64,000 bases of DNA from Cronobacter condimenti 1330 (GTDB taxonomy: Bacteria; Pseudomonadota; Gammaproteobacteria; Enterobacterales; Enterobacteriaceae). Shown here in pieces: positions 6,856 through 16,126 of the stretch; within the stretch, counting starts at the first letter, position 1; each line of letters begins with the position of its first letter. The position numbers and the translations under genes are program-made. The notes below the pieces were generated by a model that ran no database searches, was not told where the DNA came from, and saw nothing but the letters and a program-made list of their open reading frames with translations. The DNA is taken from the NCBI RefSeq assembly GCF_001277255.1, contig NZ_CP012264.1, forward strand, positions 310,001 to 374,000, in the 5' to 3' direction.

Positions 6856-9117
6856 ATGACTATCCATAATCACACCCTCGGTTTTCCCCGCGTCGGCCTG
6901 CATCGCGAACTGAAAAAAGCGCAAGAGAGCTACTGGGCGGGCAAGAGCACGCGTGAAGAGTTACTGGCGGTAGGCCGCGAGCTACGCGCCCGCCACTGGG
7001 AACAACAAAAAGCGGCGGGTATCGATCTGCTGCCGGTGGGGGATTTCGCCTGGTATGATCATGTTCTGACCACCAGCCTGTTGCTCGGTAACGTGCCGGC
7101 GCGCCATCAGAACGCCGACGGCACCGTCGATATTGATACCCTGTTCCGTATTGGCCGTGGCCGTGCGCCGACTGGCGAACCGGCAGCCGCAGCGGAAATG
7201 ACCAAATGGTTCAACACGAACTATCACTACATGGTGCCGGAGTTCACCAAAGGCCAGCAGTTCAAACTTACCTGGACGCAGCTTTTAGAAGAAGTGGACG
7301 AAGCGCTGGCGCTCGGCCATCACATCAAGCCAGTACTGCTGGGGCCGGTCACGTATCTGTGGCTTGGCAAAGTGAAGGGTGAGCAATTCGACCGCCTCTC
7401 GCTGTTAAACGATATTCTGCCGGTGTACCAGCAGGTGATTGCGGAGCTGGCGAAGCGCGGCATTCAGTGGGTGCAAATCGATGAACCTACACTGGTGCTG
7501 GAGTTGCCGCAAGCGTGGCTGGAGGCGTTCAAACCGGCTTACGAGGCGCTGAAAGGCCAGACTAAACTGCTGCTCACCACTTATTTTGAAGGCGTGACGG
7601 ATAACCTCGACACCATTACCGCGCTGCCGGTGCAAGGTCTGCATGTCGATCTGGTCCATGGCCATGATGACCTGAATGAACTGCATCGCCGTCTGCCGCA
7701 GGAGTGGCTGCTCTCGGCGGGCGTGATTAATGGCCGCAACGTCTGGCGCGCCGATCTCACCCAAAAATACGCGCAGCTGAAAGCCATCGCGGGCCAGCGC
7801 GAACTGTGGGTGGGCTCATCCTGCTCGCTGTTGCACAGCCCCATCGATCTGAGCGTTGAAACCCGTCTTGATCCAGAGGTGAAGAGCTGGTTTGCGTTTG
7901 CACTGCAAAAATGCGAGGAACTGGCGCTGCTGCGCGATGCGCTGAACAGCGGCGATACCGCGAAAATTGGCCAGTGGAGCGCGCCTGTTCAGGCCCGTCA
8001 GCACTCATCCCGCGTGCACAACCCGGCGGTGGCGGAGCGTCTTAACGCGATTACGCCGCAGGACAGCCAGCGCGCCCATGCGTACCCGGTGCGCGCCGAA
8101 GCGCAGCGCGCGCGCTTTAACCTGCCGGCCTGGCCGACCACGACGATTGGCTCTTTCCCGCAAACAACGGAAATTCGCGGCCTGCGTCTGGATTTCAAAA
8201 AAGGCAATCTGGATGCGGCGCACTACCGTACTGGCATTGCGGAGCACATCAAGCAGGCGATCGTGGAGCAGGAGCGTCTGGGCCTCGACGTGCTGGTGCA
8301 TGGCGAAGCCGAGCGTAACGACATGGTGGAGTATTTCGGTGAGCATCTTGATGGTTTCGTCTTTACTCAAAACGGTTGGGTGCAGAGTTACGGCTCCCGT
8401 TGCGTGAAACCGCCGGTAGTTATCGGCGATATCAGCCGCCCGGCGCCGATCACCGTCGAGTGGGCGAAGTATGCGCAGTCACTCACCGACAAACCGGTAA
8501 AAGGCATGTTGACCGGCCCGGTAACGATTCTTTGCTGGTCGTTCCCGCGTGAGGATGTCTCCCGCGAAACCATCGCGAAACAGATTGCGCTGGCGCTGCG
8601 CGACGAAGTCGCGGACCTCGAAGCCGCAGGCATTGGCATTATCCAGATTGACGAGCCTGCGCTGCGTGAAGGGCTGCCACTGAAACGCAGCGACTGGGAC
8701 GCATACCTCGCCTGGGGTGTGGAAGCTTTCCGCCTGAACGCCGCCGTGGCGAAGGATGACACCCAGATCCACACCCATATGTGTTATTGCGAGTTTAACG
8801 ACATCATGGACTCCATCGCCGCGCTGGATGCAGACGTGATAACGATTGAAACTTCGCGCTCAGATATGGAACTGCTGGAATCGTTTGAAGAGTTTGAATA
8901 TCCCAATGAAATCGGGCCGGGCGTGTACGATATTCACTCGCCGAACGTGCCGGATGTCGCGTGGATCGAAGCACTCCTGAAGAAAGCCGCGCAGCGTATT
9001 CCGCAGGAACGTCTGTGGGTAAACCCGGATTGCGGTCTGAAAACCCGCGGCTGGCCGGAAACCCGTGCCGCGCTCGCGAATATGGTGAAAGCCGCGCAGA
9101 ATTTACGTCAGGCCTAA
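6856..9117 (+). CDS. metE: Cobalamin-independent methionine synthase
   Basis: Cytosolic zinc enzyme that transfers a methyl group from 5-methyltetrahydropteroyltri-glutamate to homocysteine, the last step of methionine synthesis without B12. It is 753 residues, the E. coli length. The zinc ligands lie in HTHMCYC (His641 and Cys643 by E. coli numbering) and NPDCGLKTR (Cys726). Both barrels are present; the C-terminal one contains WPTTTIGSFPQT. GAGAGG precedes the ATG. It is regulated from the shared metR-metE intergenic region (MetR activation, MetJ repression). Confidence 0.98.
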   Translation: MTIHNHTLGFPRVGLHRELKKAQESYWAGKSTREELLAVGRELRARHWEQQKAAGIDLLPVGDFAWYDHVLTTSLLLGNVPARHQNADGTVDIDTLFRIGRGRAPTGEPAAAAEMTKWFNTNYHYMVPEFTKGQQFKLTWTQLLEEVDEALALGHHIKPVLLGPVTYLWLGKVKGEQFDRLSLLNDILPVYQQVIAELAKRGIQWVQIDEPTLVLELPQAWLEAFKPAYEALKGQTKLLLTTYFEGVTDNLDTITALPVQGLHVDLVHGHDDLNELHRRLPQEWLLSAGVINGRNVWRADLTQKYAQLKAIAGQRELWVGSSCSLLHSPIDLSVETRLDPEVKSWFAFALQKCEELALLRDALNSGDTAKIGQWSAPVQARQHSSRVHNPAVAERLNAITPQDSQRAHAYPVRAEAQRARFNLPAWPTTTIGSFPQTTEIRGLRLDFKKGNLDAAHYRTGIAEHIKQAIVEQERLGLDVLVHGEAERNDMVEYFGEHLDGFVFTQNGWVQSYGSRCVKPPVVIGDISRPAPITVEWAKYAQSLTDKPVKGMLTGPVTILCWSFPREDVSRETIAKQIALALRDEVADLEAAGIGIIQIDEPALREGLPLKRSDWDAYLAWGVEAFRLNAAVAKDDTQIHTHMCYCEFNDIMDSIAALDADVITIETSRSDMELLESFEEFEYPNEIGPGVYDIHSPNVPDVAWIEALLKKAAQRIPQERLWVNPDCGLKTRGWPETRAALANMVKAAQNLRQA

Positions 9118-9232
9118 GCTAACGTAGCGCGATGGCGGGTGGCGCTTTGCTTACCCGCCTTACAGCAGATATGGAAATTTTAGGTCGGTGAGAAAGCACC
9201 GCGGACCCACCGTTTACTACTACCTATCTGCC

Positions 9233-9266
9233 AAAAACATCGCCCGGCGAACCGGGCGATGTTTTT
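9233..9266. terminator. Bidirectional terminator between metE and dlhH
   Basis: A 15-bp perfect stem (AAAAACATCGCCCGG / CCGGGCGATGTTTTT) with loop CGAA. The flanking A and T runs make it work on both strands, ending metE and the convergent dlhH. A weaker GGCGGGT/ACCCGCC hairpin sits nearer the metE stop. Confidence 0.9.
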
Positions 9267-10083
9267 ATGCTTTCTTACTACCGTAGGTCTGGAACCACGC
9301 TAACATCCGCTCCCAGCCATCTTTCGCGGACGCCTCGTGATAGCTCGGGCGGTAATCGGCATTAAACGCATGACCCGCGTCCGGGTAAACAATGATTTCG
9401 GCATTTGCGTTGGCGGCGCGCAGCGCCTGCCGCATCGTCTCCACGCTCTCAAGCGAAATGCCGGTATCCTGCGCGCCATAAAGCCCCAGCACAGGCGCGG
9501 TCAGTTCGGTTGCGATATCCACCGGGTGCTTTGGCGAATTCAATGTCTTGTCGCCCAGCAGCTTGCCATACCACGCGACGGCCGCTTTCAGCTGCGGATT
9601 ATGCGCGGCGTATAACCAGGCGATGCGTCCGCCCCAGCAGAAGCCAGTCAACGTCAGACGATGCGCGTCGCCGCCGTTGCGCGCAGCCCAGCTCGCTACA
9701 TGGTCGAGATCCGCCAGCACCTGAGCGTCCGGCACTTTTGACACCAGATTGCTTAGCAATGAAGAAATATCGTCATACTCGTTCGGATCGCCCTGCCGGA
9801 AATAGAGCTCAGGCGCTACCGCAAGATACCCCTCCAGCGCCAGCCGACGGCAAATATCGCGTATATGTTCATGTACGCCGAAAATCTCCTGCACCACGAT
9901 AACCACCGGCAGCGGACCGTCGGCCTCGCGCGGGCGGGCGTGATAAGCCGGCATATTTTCGCCCTGCGTAGGAATAGACGTTTCGCCTGCGATAATGGCA
10001 TCCTGCGGCGTATGAACGACCGTTGAAGCGACAGGTGAGGCTGCAGCGGCAAAGCCCGCTTTATTGTCAGTTGTGTTGCTCAT
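9265..10083 (-). CDS. dlhH: Dienelactone hydrolase family protein (YsgA/DlhH)
   Basis: Cytosolic alpha/beta hydrolase of the dienelactone hydrolase family, 272 residues. The nucleophile elbow GFCWGG gives Cys149, with Asp206 (GAQD) and His238 (DAGHAF) completing the expected triad. A longer reading begins at 10158; I chose 10083 because GGAG lies 7 bases upstream and the N-terminus then matches E. coli YsgA. The physiological substrate in enterobacteria is unknown. It diverges from udp. Confidence 0.92.
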   Translation of the reverse strand: MSNTTDNKAGFAAAASPVASTVVHTPQDAIIAGETSIPTQGENMPAYHARPREADGPLPVVIVVQEIFGVHEHIRDICRRLALEGYLAVAPELYFRQGDPNEYDDISSLLSNLVSKVPDAQVLADLDHVASWAARNGGDAHRLTLTGFCWGGRIAWLYAAHNPQLKAAVAWYGKLLGDKTLNSPKHPVDIATELTAPVLGLYGAQDTGISLESVETMRQALRAANANAEIIVYPDAGHAFNADYRPSYHEASAKDGWERMLAWFQTYGSKKA

Positions 10084-10202
10084 GGCATTCTCCGTACCCG
10101 TTATAGTTTTAGCGCATCCATAACTATAGTCTGCGCGTGGCGGGAGTGGGGATGGCAAAACTCAGCGGCATTCGAGCAGGATCGCGCTTTTCAGGTTGTA
10201 TA

Positions 10203-10218
10203 TGTGACCGCTGTCACG
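10203..10218. promoter_or_regulatory. CRP site (distal) of udp
   Basis: TGTGA-CCGCTG-TCACG is one mismatch from the CRP consensus. Its centre is 52 bases upstream of the second site, the same arrangement as the -93.5/-41.5 pair at E. coli udp, where CytR binds between them. Confidence 0.8.
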
Positions 10219-10254
10219 AAATAATGGAAAATTAATGCAACTCCTTTCTTTTGA

Positions 10255-10270
10255 AGTGAATCCGGTCACG
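10255..10270. promoter_or_regulatory. CRP site (proximal) of udp
   Basis: AGTGA-ATCCGG-TCACG. Its centre (10262.5) is about 41.5 bases upstream of the start predicted from the -10 TAAAGT at 10292-10297, a class II CRP position. Confidence 0.75.
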
Positions 10271-10291
10271 AAAAGCGCCGGAAAGGTTCTG

Positions 10292-10297
10292 TAAAGT
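10292..10297 (+). promoter_or_regulatory. udp -10 element
   Basis: TAAAGT, about 7 bases before the predicted start near 10304. No good -35 element is visible, as expected for a CRP-dependent promoter. Confidence 0.6.
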
Positions 10298-10342
10298 ACC
10301 GTTTTGCTTCTCCTGACAAACCGACCCACAGAGGAGTCACCT

Positions 10343-11098
10343 ATGTCTGATGTTTTTCACCTCGGCCTTAAAAAAAGCGATCTTCAGGGCGCCGAGCTTG
10401 CGATTGTCCCGGGCGACCCGGAGCGCGTGGAAAAGATCGCCGCGCTGATGGACAAGCCGGTTAAACTGGCCTCTCACCGTGAATTTACCTCCTGGCGTGC
10501 CGAGATTGACGGCAAACCGGTGATCATCTGCTCCACCGGCATTGGCGGTCCATCAACATCTATCGCGGTAGAAGAACTGGCGCAGCTGGGCGTGCGCACC
10601 TTCCTGCGTGTTGGCACCACCGGCGCTATCCAGCCGCACATCAACGTAGGCGACGTGCTGGTCACGACGGCCTCGGTGCGTCTTGACGGTGCCAGCCTGC
10701 ACTTTGCGCCGATGGAATTCCCGGCGGTTGCCGATTTCGCCTGTACCACGGCGCTGGTGGAAGCGGCCAAAGCAGTTGGCGCGACCACGCACATCGGCGT
10801 AACGGCGTCTTCTGACACCTTCTACCCAGGCCAGGAGCGTTACGACACCTACTCTGGCCGTGTGGTGAGCCGCTTTAACGGTTCCATGAAAGAGTGGCAG
10901 TCCATGGGCGTTATGAACTATGAAATGGAATCCGCTACGCTGCTGACCATGTGTTCAAGCCAGGGTCTGCGTGCCGGGATGGTGGCGGGCGTTATCGTCA
11001 ACCGTACCCAGCAAGAGATCCCGAACGCGGAAACCATGAAGCAAACCGAAAGCCACGCGGTAAAAATCGTGGTCGAAGCGGCGCGCCGTCTTCTTTAA
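10343..11098 (+). CDS. udp: Uridine phosphorylase
   Basis: Cytosolic hexameric enzyme that splits uridine with phosphate to uracil and ribose 1-phosphate. It is 251 residues, two fewer than E. coli at the N-terminus. The nucleoside phosphorylase motifs IVPGDPERVEKIA, STGIGGPSTSIAVEEL and NYEMESATLL are intact. I chose the ATG at 10343, with GAGGAG 6 bases upstream, over an ATG at 10304 that coincides with the predicted transcription start. The upstream CRP pair suggests control by CRP and CytR. Confidence 0.97.
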   Translation: MSDVFHLGLKKSDLQGAELAIVPGDPERVEKIAALMDKPVKLASHREFTSWRAEIDGKPVIICSTGIGGPSTSIAVEELAQLGVRTFLRVGTTGAIQPHINVGDVLVTTASVRLDGASLHFAPMEFPAVADFACTTALVEAAKAVGATTHIGVTASSDTFYPGQERYDTYSGRVVSRFNGSMKEWQSMGVMNYEMESATLLTMCSSQGLRAGMVAGVIVNRTQQEIPNAETMKQTESHAVKIVVEAARRLL

Positions 11099-11116
11099 GC
11101 GTTACCTGCTCCCTTC

Positions 11117-11141
11117 AGGCCGGCGTTTCGCCGGCCTTTTT
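11117..11141 (+). terminator. udp terminator
   Basis: Stem AGGCCGGCG / CGCCGGCCT with a TTT loop, followed by TTTT, 18 bases after the udp stop. Confidence 0.9.
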
Positions 11142-11250
11142 GCGTAATGCCTCGCAGGAATAACCCCCCTTACAGAAAAACGCTTTTCCTCTGGAATTAT
11201 GTACAGCACAATCCCTTCTGGCGTGGTAAGTCGTTCAGGCAGGAGGCGTG

Positions 11251-12684
11251 GTGGAAATTTCATATCTATTGTTAGCGGTGGTCGCGCTGGCGGGTGTGGT
11301 GGTGGGCTGGCTGGTATCTGGCCTGCGGACCGCTCAACAAAAAGCGGATCTGCTTGCAGAACAACGCGATATCTACGGCGAACTCAGCGCGGCGCGTGAG
11401 GCGCTGGCGCATAATCAGCACTGGCGTGATGAGTGCGATCTACTCAATAACGAACTGCGCAACCTGCGGGACATCAACAGCTCGCTGGAATCTGATCTGC
11501 GTGAAGTAACTACACGGCTTGAGGCCACCCAGGTGCATGCCGAAGAAAAGCTGCGTCAGATGATGAGCAGTGAACAGCGCCTGAGCGAGCAGTTTGAAAA
11601 CCTCGCCAACCGTATTTTTGAGCAGAGCCGTCGCCAGGTTGACGAGCAAAATCGCCAGAGCCTTAATGGCCTGCTGTCGCCGCTGCGTGAGCAGCTCGAC
11701 GGGTTTCGCCGTCAGGTTCAGGAAAGCTTTGGGCAGGAGGCGCGCGAGCGTCATACGCTCGCCCATGAAATCCGCAATCTACAACAGCTAAATGCGCAAA
11801 TGGCGCAGGAGGCCGTTAACCTCACTCGCGCATTGAAAGGCGATAATAAAGCGCAGGGCAACTGGGGCGAGGTGGTGCTTACCCGTGTGCTGGAGGCCTC
11901 GGGCCTGCGGGAAGGGCATGAGTATGAAACGCAGGTCAATATTCAACTGGCTGACCGCAGCCGCATGCAGCCGGATGTGATTGTTCGTCTGCCGCAGGGT
12001 AAAGATGTGGTCATTGATGCCAAAATGACGCTGGTCGCTTACGAGCGCTATTTCAACGCCGAAGATGACTATAACCGCGAGCTGGCGCTCAACGAGCACA
12101 TCGCCTCTGTCCGTAACCATATTCGATTGCTCGGACGTAAGGACTATCAGCAATTGCCGGGGCTGCGCACGCTGGATTATGTATTGATGTTTATCCCGGT
12201 CGAGCCTGCGTTTCTGGTGGCGATTGATAAGCAACCGGAGCTCATCAGCGAGGCGTTAAAAAACAATATCATGCTGGTTAGCCCGACCACGCTGCTGGTG
12301 GCGCTGCGCACTATCTCTAACCTCTGGCGGTATGAGCATCAAAGCCGCAACGCCCAACACATCGCAGAGCGTGCGGGCCGCCTTTACGACAAAATGCGGC
12401 TGTTCGTTGACGACATGAGCGCTATCGGTCAGAACCTCGATAAAGCCAGCGACAGCTACCGACAGGCGATGAAAAAACTCGCGAACGGGCGCGGCAACCT
12501 GCTTGCGCAGGCCGAGGCGTTTCGCGGGATGGGTGTTGAAGTGAAGCGCGAGATTAATCCGGATTTGGTCGAACAGGCGATGCAAGAGGAAGAGGCGTTT
12601 GCGCTCTCCGATGCCGAAGCGCTTGCGAAGGCCTCTGATGAAAACAGTCACTTAGCCGCGTTTCGCCGGGCGAGCGAGCACTGA
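11251..12684 (+). CDS. rmuC: DNA recombination protein RmuC
   Basis: RmuC limits recombination at inverted repeats; the family has a nuclease-like core. It begins with a hydrophobic segment (about residues 4-22), then a long coiled-coil region with repeated Glu/Gln/Leu (about 30-190), then the conserved core (GNWGEVVLTRVLEASGLREG, then DVVIDAKMTL). Two GTG codons are adjacent (11248, 11251). I chose 11251 because it aligns with the E. coli start and AGGAGG (11241-11246) is too close to the first. It is 477 residues, against 475 in E. coli. Confidence 0.92.
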   Translation: MEISYLLLAVVALAGVVVGWLVSGLRTAQQKADLLAEQRDIYGELSAAREALAHNQHWRDECDLLNNELRNLRDINSSLESDLREVTTRLEATQVHAEEKLRQMMSSEQRLSEQFENLANRIFEQSRRQVDEQNRQSLNGLLSPLREQLDGFRRQVQESFGQEARERHTLAHEIRNLQQLNAQMAQEAVNLTRALKGDNKAQGNWGEVVLTRVLEASGLREGHEYETQVNIQLADRSRMQPDVIVRLPQGKDVVIDAKMTLVAYERYFNAEDDYNRELALNEHIASVRNHIRLLGRKDYQQLPGLRTLDYVLMFIPVEPAFLVAIDKQPELISEALKNNIMLVSPTTLLVALRTISNLWRYEHQSRNAQHIAERAGRLYDKMRLFVDDMSAIGQNLDKASDSYRQAMKKLANGRGNLLAQAEAFRGMGVEVKREINPDLVEQAMQEEEAFALSDAEALAKASDENSHLAAFRRASEH

Positions 12685-12773
12685 GCGGCGCGGCAATGCC
12701 GCCTTGAATCGTAGGGCAATTGCGGCCAATCTGTTACACTTCACAAACATTTCCTTGATAAGCAGGCACTGAG

Positions 12774-13529
12774 ATGGTTGAAGATTCACAAGATACAACG
12801 CACTTTGGCTTTCAGACCGTAGCGAAAGAGCAAAAAGCGGATATGGTGGCGCAGGTCTTCCACTCCGTGGCGGCGAAATATGATGTCATGAACGACCTGA
12901 TGTCGTTTGGCATTCATCGTCTGTGGAAGCGCTTCACTATCGATTGCAGCGGCGTGCGTCGCGGCCAGAAGGTCCTTGACCTTGCGGGCGGTACCGGCGA
13001 TTTAACGGCGAAATTCTCCCGCCTGGTCGGCGAGAGCGGCAAAGTGGTGCTGGCGGACATTAACGACTCCATGCTGAAAATGGGCCGTGAAAAGCTGCGT
13101 AATATCGGTATCGTCGGCAACGTCGAATATGTTCAGGCGAACGCCGAGGCGCTGCCTTTCCCGGACAACACCTTTGACTGCATCACTATCTCGTTTGGCC
13201 TGCGCAACGTCACTGATAAAGAAAAAGCGCTGCGTTCTATGTTTCGCGTGCTGAAACCGGGCGGTCGTTTGCTGGTGCTGGAGTTTTCTAAACCGGTATT
13301 CGAGCCGCTGAATAAAGCCTACGACGCCTACTCCTTCCATATTCTGCCGCGCGTCGGCGAGCTGGTAGCGAAAGACGCTGGCAGCTACCGTTATCTGGCC
13401 GAGTCCATTCGCATGCATCCGGATCAGGAAACCCTGAAAGCGATGATGAACGACGCGGGCTTTGAGAACGTCAACTACTACAATATGACCGGCGGGATCG
13501 TAGCGCTGCATCGCGGCTACAAATTCTGA
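12774..13529 (+). CDS. ubiE: Ubiquinone/menaquinone C-methyltransferase UbiE
   Basis: S-adenosylmethionine-dependent methyltransferase acting in both ubiquinone and menaquinone synthesis; 251 residues as in E. coli. The SAM-binding motif VLDLAGGTGDLT is near residue 66-77, and the UbiE signatures FGIHRLWKR and the NVTDKEKALR / RVLKPGGRLLVLEF block are present. First gene of a ubiE-ubiJ-ubiB run with 11-base and -4-base spacings. Confidence 0.98.
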   Translation: MVEDSQDTTHFGFQTVAKEQKADMVAQVFHSVAAKYDVMNDLMSFGIHRLWKRFTIDCSGVRRGQKVLDLAGGTGDLTAKFSRLVGESGKVVLADINDSMLKMGREKLRNIGIVGNVEYVQANAEALPFPDNTFDCITISFGLRNVTDKEKALRSMFRVLKPGGRLLVLEFSKPVFEPLNKAYDAYSFHILPRVGELVAKDAGSYRYLAESIRMHPDQETLKAMMNDAGFENVNYYNMTGGIVALHRGYKF

Positions 13530-13540
13530 GGAGGTGCCGG

Positions 13541-14146
13541 ATGCCTTTCACACCGCTAATGATGGCAGGTATTGAAGGTGCGTTAAACACGTTCCTGTAT
13601 CGCGAAAGCGCGCTGAAAGCGCCGCGTCAGCGTTTGCAGGGCAAAGTGTTGCGCGTCACGCTTGAAGAGCTTTCCACACCGCTGGTGCTGGTTTTCAGCG
13701 AGCAACAGCTGGATGTGCTCAGTAAATGGGAAGGCGAGGCGGACTGTACCGTCATTACGCGGCTTTCAGTACTGCCGAAACTGCAGGACCGTCAGCAATT
13801 GACCGCGCTTATTCGCAGCGGCGAGCTGGAAGTGCAGGGCGATTTGCAGGTCGTGCAGAACTTCGTCGCGTTGATGGATATGGCTGAATTTGACCCTGCC
13901 GGTGTGCTCGCGCCATGGGTTGGTGATATCGCTGCGGAAGGCATAAGCCGCGTCATGCGTCGCGGCGGGCAACTGTTGCAAAAAGGCTTTTCGCGCAACC
14001 AGCGCTATCTCGCGGAAGCTATTACTGAAGAGTGGCGCGTTGCGCCGGGCGCGCTGGAAGTCGCCTGGTTTGCCGAGGAGATAGCGGCCATTGAGCGCAG
14101 CCTGGAAGAATTAACCAAACGGTTGGATAAACTGGAGGGCAAATGA
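13541..14146 (+). CDS. ubiJ: Ubiquinone biosynthesis accessory factor UbiJ
   Basis: SCP2-like lipid-binding protein (201 residues, as in E. coli YigP) that is part of the ubiquinone biosynthesis complex with UbiK. The SCP2 domain occupies about residues 15-115 and a coiled-coil tail follows (IERSLEELTKRLDKLEGK). GAGGAGGTG precedes the ATG. The last four bases overlap the ubiB start (ATGA), suggesting coupled translation. In E. coli the 3' part of this gene also encodes the small RNA EsrE; I could not judge its promoter here. Confidence 0.95.
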   Translation: MPFTPLMMAGIEGALNTFLYRESALKAPRQRLQGKVLRVTLEELSTPLVLVFSEQQLDVLSKWEGEADCTVITRLSVLPKLQDRQQLTALIRSGELEVQGDLQVVQNFVALMDMAEFDPAGVLAPWVGDIAAEGISRVMRRGGQLLQKGFSRNQRYLAEAITEEWRVAPGALEVAWFAEEIAAIERSLEELTKRLDKLEGK

Positions 14147-15783
14147 CGCCAGGTGAAATTCGGCGCCTTTATTTCATCATCAAAACGTTCCTGAGCTACG
14201 GCCTGGATGAACTCATTCCTCGGATGCGTCTTACGCTACCGCTGCGGGTCTGGCGACGCGGGCTGTTCTGGATGCCGAACCGGCATAAAGACCTTGAGCT
14301 TGGAGCACGGTTACGTCTGGCGTTGCAGGAACTCGGGCCGGTATGGATTAAGTTCGGGCAAATGCTCTCGACACGCCGCGACCTTTTCCCGCCGGTTATC
14401 GCCGATCAACTGGCACTGCTGCAGGATCGGGTGGCTCCTTTTGATGGCAGGCTGGCGAAGCAGCAGATCGAAAAAGCGATGGGCGATCGTCCTGTTGAAG
14501 CCTGGTTTGATGATTTCAATATTGTTCCGCTCGCGTCCGCGTCTATTGCGCAGGTGCATACCGCGCGCCTGAAAGAGAACGGCAAAGAGGTGGTCATTAA
14601 AGTGATCCGCCCTGATATCCTGCCGGTTATCAAAGCGGACATGAAACTGATATACCGCCTTGCACGCTGGGTGCCGCGTCTGCTGCCGGAAGGTCGCCGT
14701 CTGCGCCCGCTCGAAGTTGTGCGTGAGTATGAAAAAACGCTGCTTGATGAGCTCGATCTGCTGCGCGAGGCGGCCAATGCCATTCAGCTGCGACGCAATT
14801 TCGAAAACAGCCCGATGCTCTACGTACCGGAGGTTTACTCCGATTATTGTAGCCCGGCGATGATGGTGATGGAGCGCATTTATGGCATCCCGGTTAACGA
14901 TGTCGCGGCGCTAGAAGCCAACGGAACGGATATGAAACTGCTGGCCGAACGTGGCGTGCAGGTGTTTTTCACTCAGGTATTCCGCGACAGCTTCTTTCAT
15001 GGCGACATGCACCCGGGCAACATTTTCGTCAGCCACGAACACCCGCACGACCCGCAATATATCGGCATTGACTGCGGTATTGTGGGGTCGCTGAATAAAG
15101 AAGATAAACGTTATCTGGCGGAAAACTTTATTGCCTTCTTTAACCGCGACTACCGCCGTGTGGCGGAACTGCACGTTGATTCGGGCTGGGTACCGGCGGA
15201 CACGAACGTTGAAGAGTTCGAGTCCGCGATTCGTACCGTCTGCGAACCCATTTTTGAAAAGCCGCTCGCGGATATCTCGTTTGGTCATGTGTTGTTGAAT
15301 CTTTTCAACACCGCGCGCCGCTTCAATATGGAAGTGCAGCCGCAACTGGTGCTATTGCAAAAAACGTTGCTGTATATCGAGGGCGTGGGGCGCCAGCTCT
15401 ATCCGCAGCTTGATTTATGGAAAACGGCGAAACCTTTTCTGGAAAGCTGGATCAAAGAGCAGGTGGGCTTCCCGGCGCTGGTGCGTTCCTTTAAGGAAAA
15501 AGCACCATTCTGGGCTGAGAAAATCCCTGAGATCCCTGAACTGGTTTACAACAGCTTACGTCAAGGCAAACAACTGCAACAAAGTGTTGATAAGATTGCC
15601 CATGAGCTGCAGGAGCACCGCGTTAAGCAAGGGCAGTCACGTTATCTGTTCGGCATTGGCGCCACGCTGATGCTGAGCGGCACGTTGCTCTTTATCAACC
15701 GGCCTGACTGGGGTATGTCGCCCGGATGGCTGATGGCAGGCGGGATACTCGTCTGGCTTATCGGCTGGCGGCGTACTGATTAG
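14143..15783 (+). CDS. ubiB: Ubiquinone biosynthesis ATPase/kinase-like UbiB
   Basis: Atypical kinase-like ATPase of the ABC1/COQ8 (UbiB) family required for ubiquinone synthesis; 546 residues as in E. coli. The KxGQ motif (KFGQMLSTR), the alanine-rich loop SIAQVH and the catalytic HGDMHPGN are all intact. Two C-terminal hydrophobic segments (about 500-545) anchor it in the inner membrane. It overlaps ubiJ by four bases. Confidence 0.98.
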   Translation: MTPGEIRRLYFIIKTFLSYGLDELIPRMRLTLPLRVWRRGLFWMPNRHKDLELGARLRLALQELGPVWIKFGQMLSTRRDLFPPVIADQLALLQDRVAPFDGRLAKQQIEKAMGDRPVEAWFDDFNIVPLASASIAQVHTARLKENGKEVVIKVIRPDILPVIKADMKLIYRLARWVPRLLPEGRRLRPLEVVREYEKTLLDELDLLREAANAIQLRRNFENSPMLYVPEVYSDYCSPAMMVMERIYGIPVNDVAALEANGTDMKLLAERGVQVFFTQVFRDSFFHGDMHPGNIFVSHEHPHDPQYIGIDCGIVGSLNKEDKRYLAENFIAFFNRDYRRVAELHVDSGWVPADTNVEEFESAIRTVCEPIFEKPLADISFGHVLLNLFNTARRFNMEVQPQLVLLQKTLLYIEGVGRQLYPQLDLWKTAKPFLESWIKEQVGFPALVRSFKEKAPFWAEKIPEIPELVYNSLRQGKQLQQSVDKIAHELQEHRVKQGQSRYLFGIGATLMLSGTLLFINRPDWGMSPGWLMAGGILVWLIGWRRTD

Positions 15784-15859
15784 CTGGCATTGTTATGTAA
15801 CGGCCACGGGTATACTGTGGCCTGATGAATACCATTATCACTGGTAACTGAGGAAATGT

Positions 15860-16123
15860 ATGGGTGGCATCAGTATCTGGCAGTTAGCCATTATCGTTAT
15901 TCTGGTTGTTCTGCTTTTCGGCACCAAAAAGTTACGCTCGCTGGGCTCCGATCTCGGTGAATCCATCAAAGGCTTTAAAAAAGCGATGGGTGATGAGGAC
16001 AAAAAGAAACAGAGCCAGGATGCGGATTTCACCGCGCCTGCTGAGCCAGATAAACGAATCAGCGAAACCAAAAGTGAGGTTACGCCTGACGACGCCAAAA
16101 AACGTGATAAAGAGCAGGTGTAA
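15860..16123 (+). CDS. tatA: Twin-arginine translocase subunit TatA
   Basis: Pore-forming subunit of the Tat system that exports folded proteins. 87 residues: one N-terminal membrane helix (about 4-21), then the conserved FGTKKLRSLGSDLGESIKGF amphipathic helix, then a charged tail. GAGGAAATGT overlaps the start. Before it lie a possible promoter (TTGTTA 15790, TATACT 15811) and a small GGCCAC/GTGGCC palindrome. Confidence 0.97.
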   Translation: MGGISIWQLAIIVILVVLLFGTKKLRSLGSDLGESIKGFKKAMGDEDKKKQSQDADFTAPAEPDKRISETKSEVTPDDAKKRDKEQV

Positions 16124-16126
16124 TCC

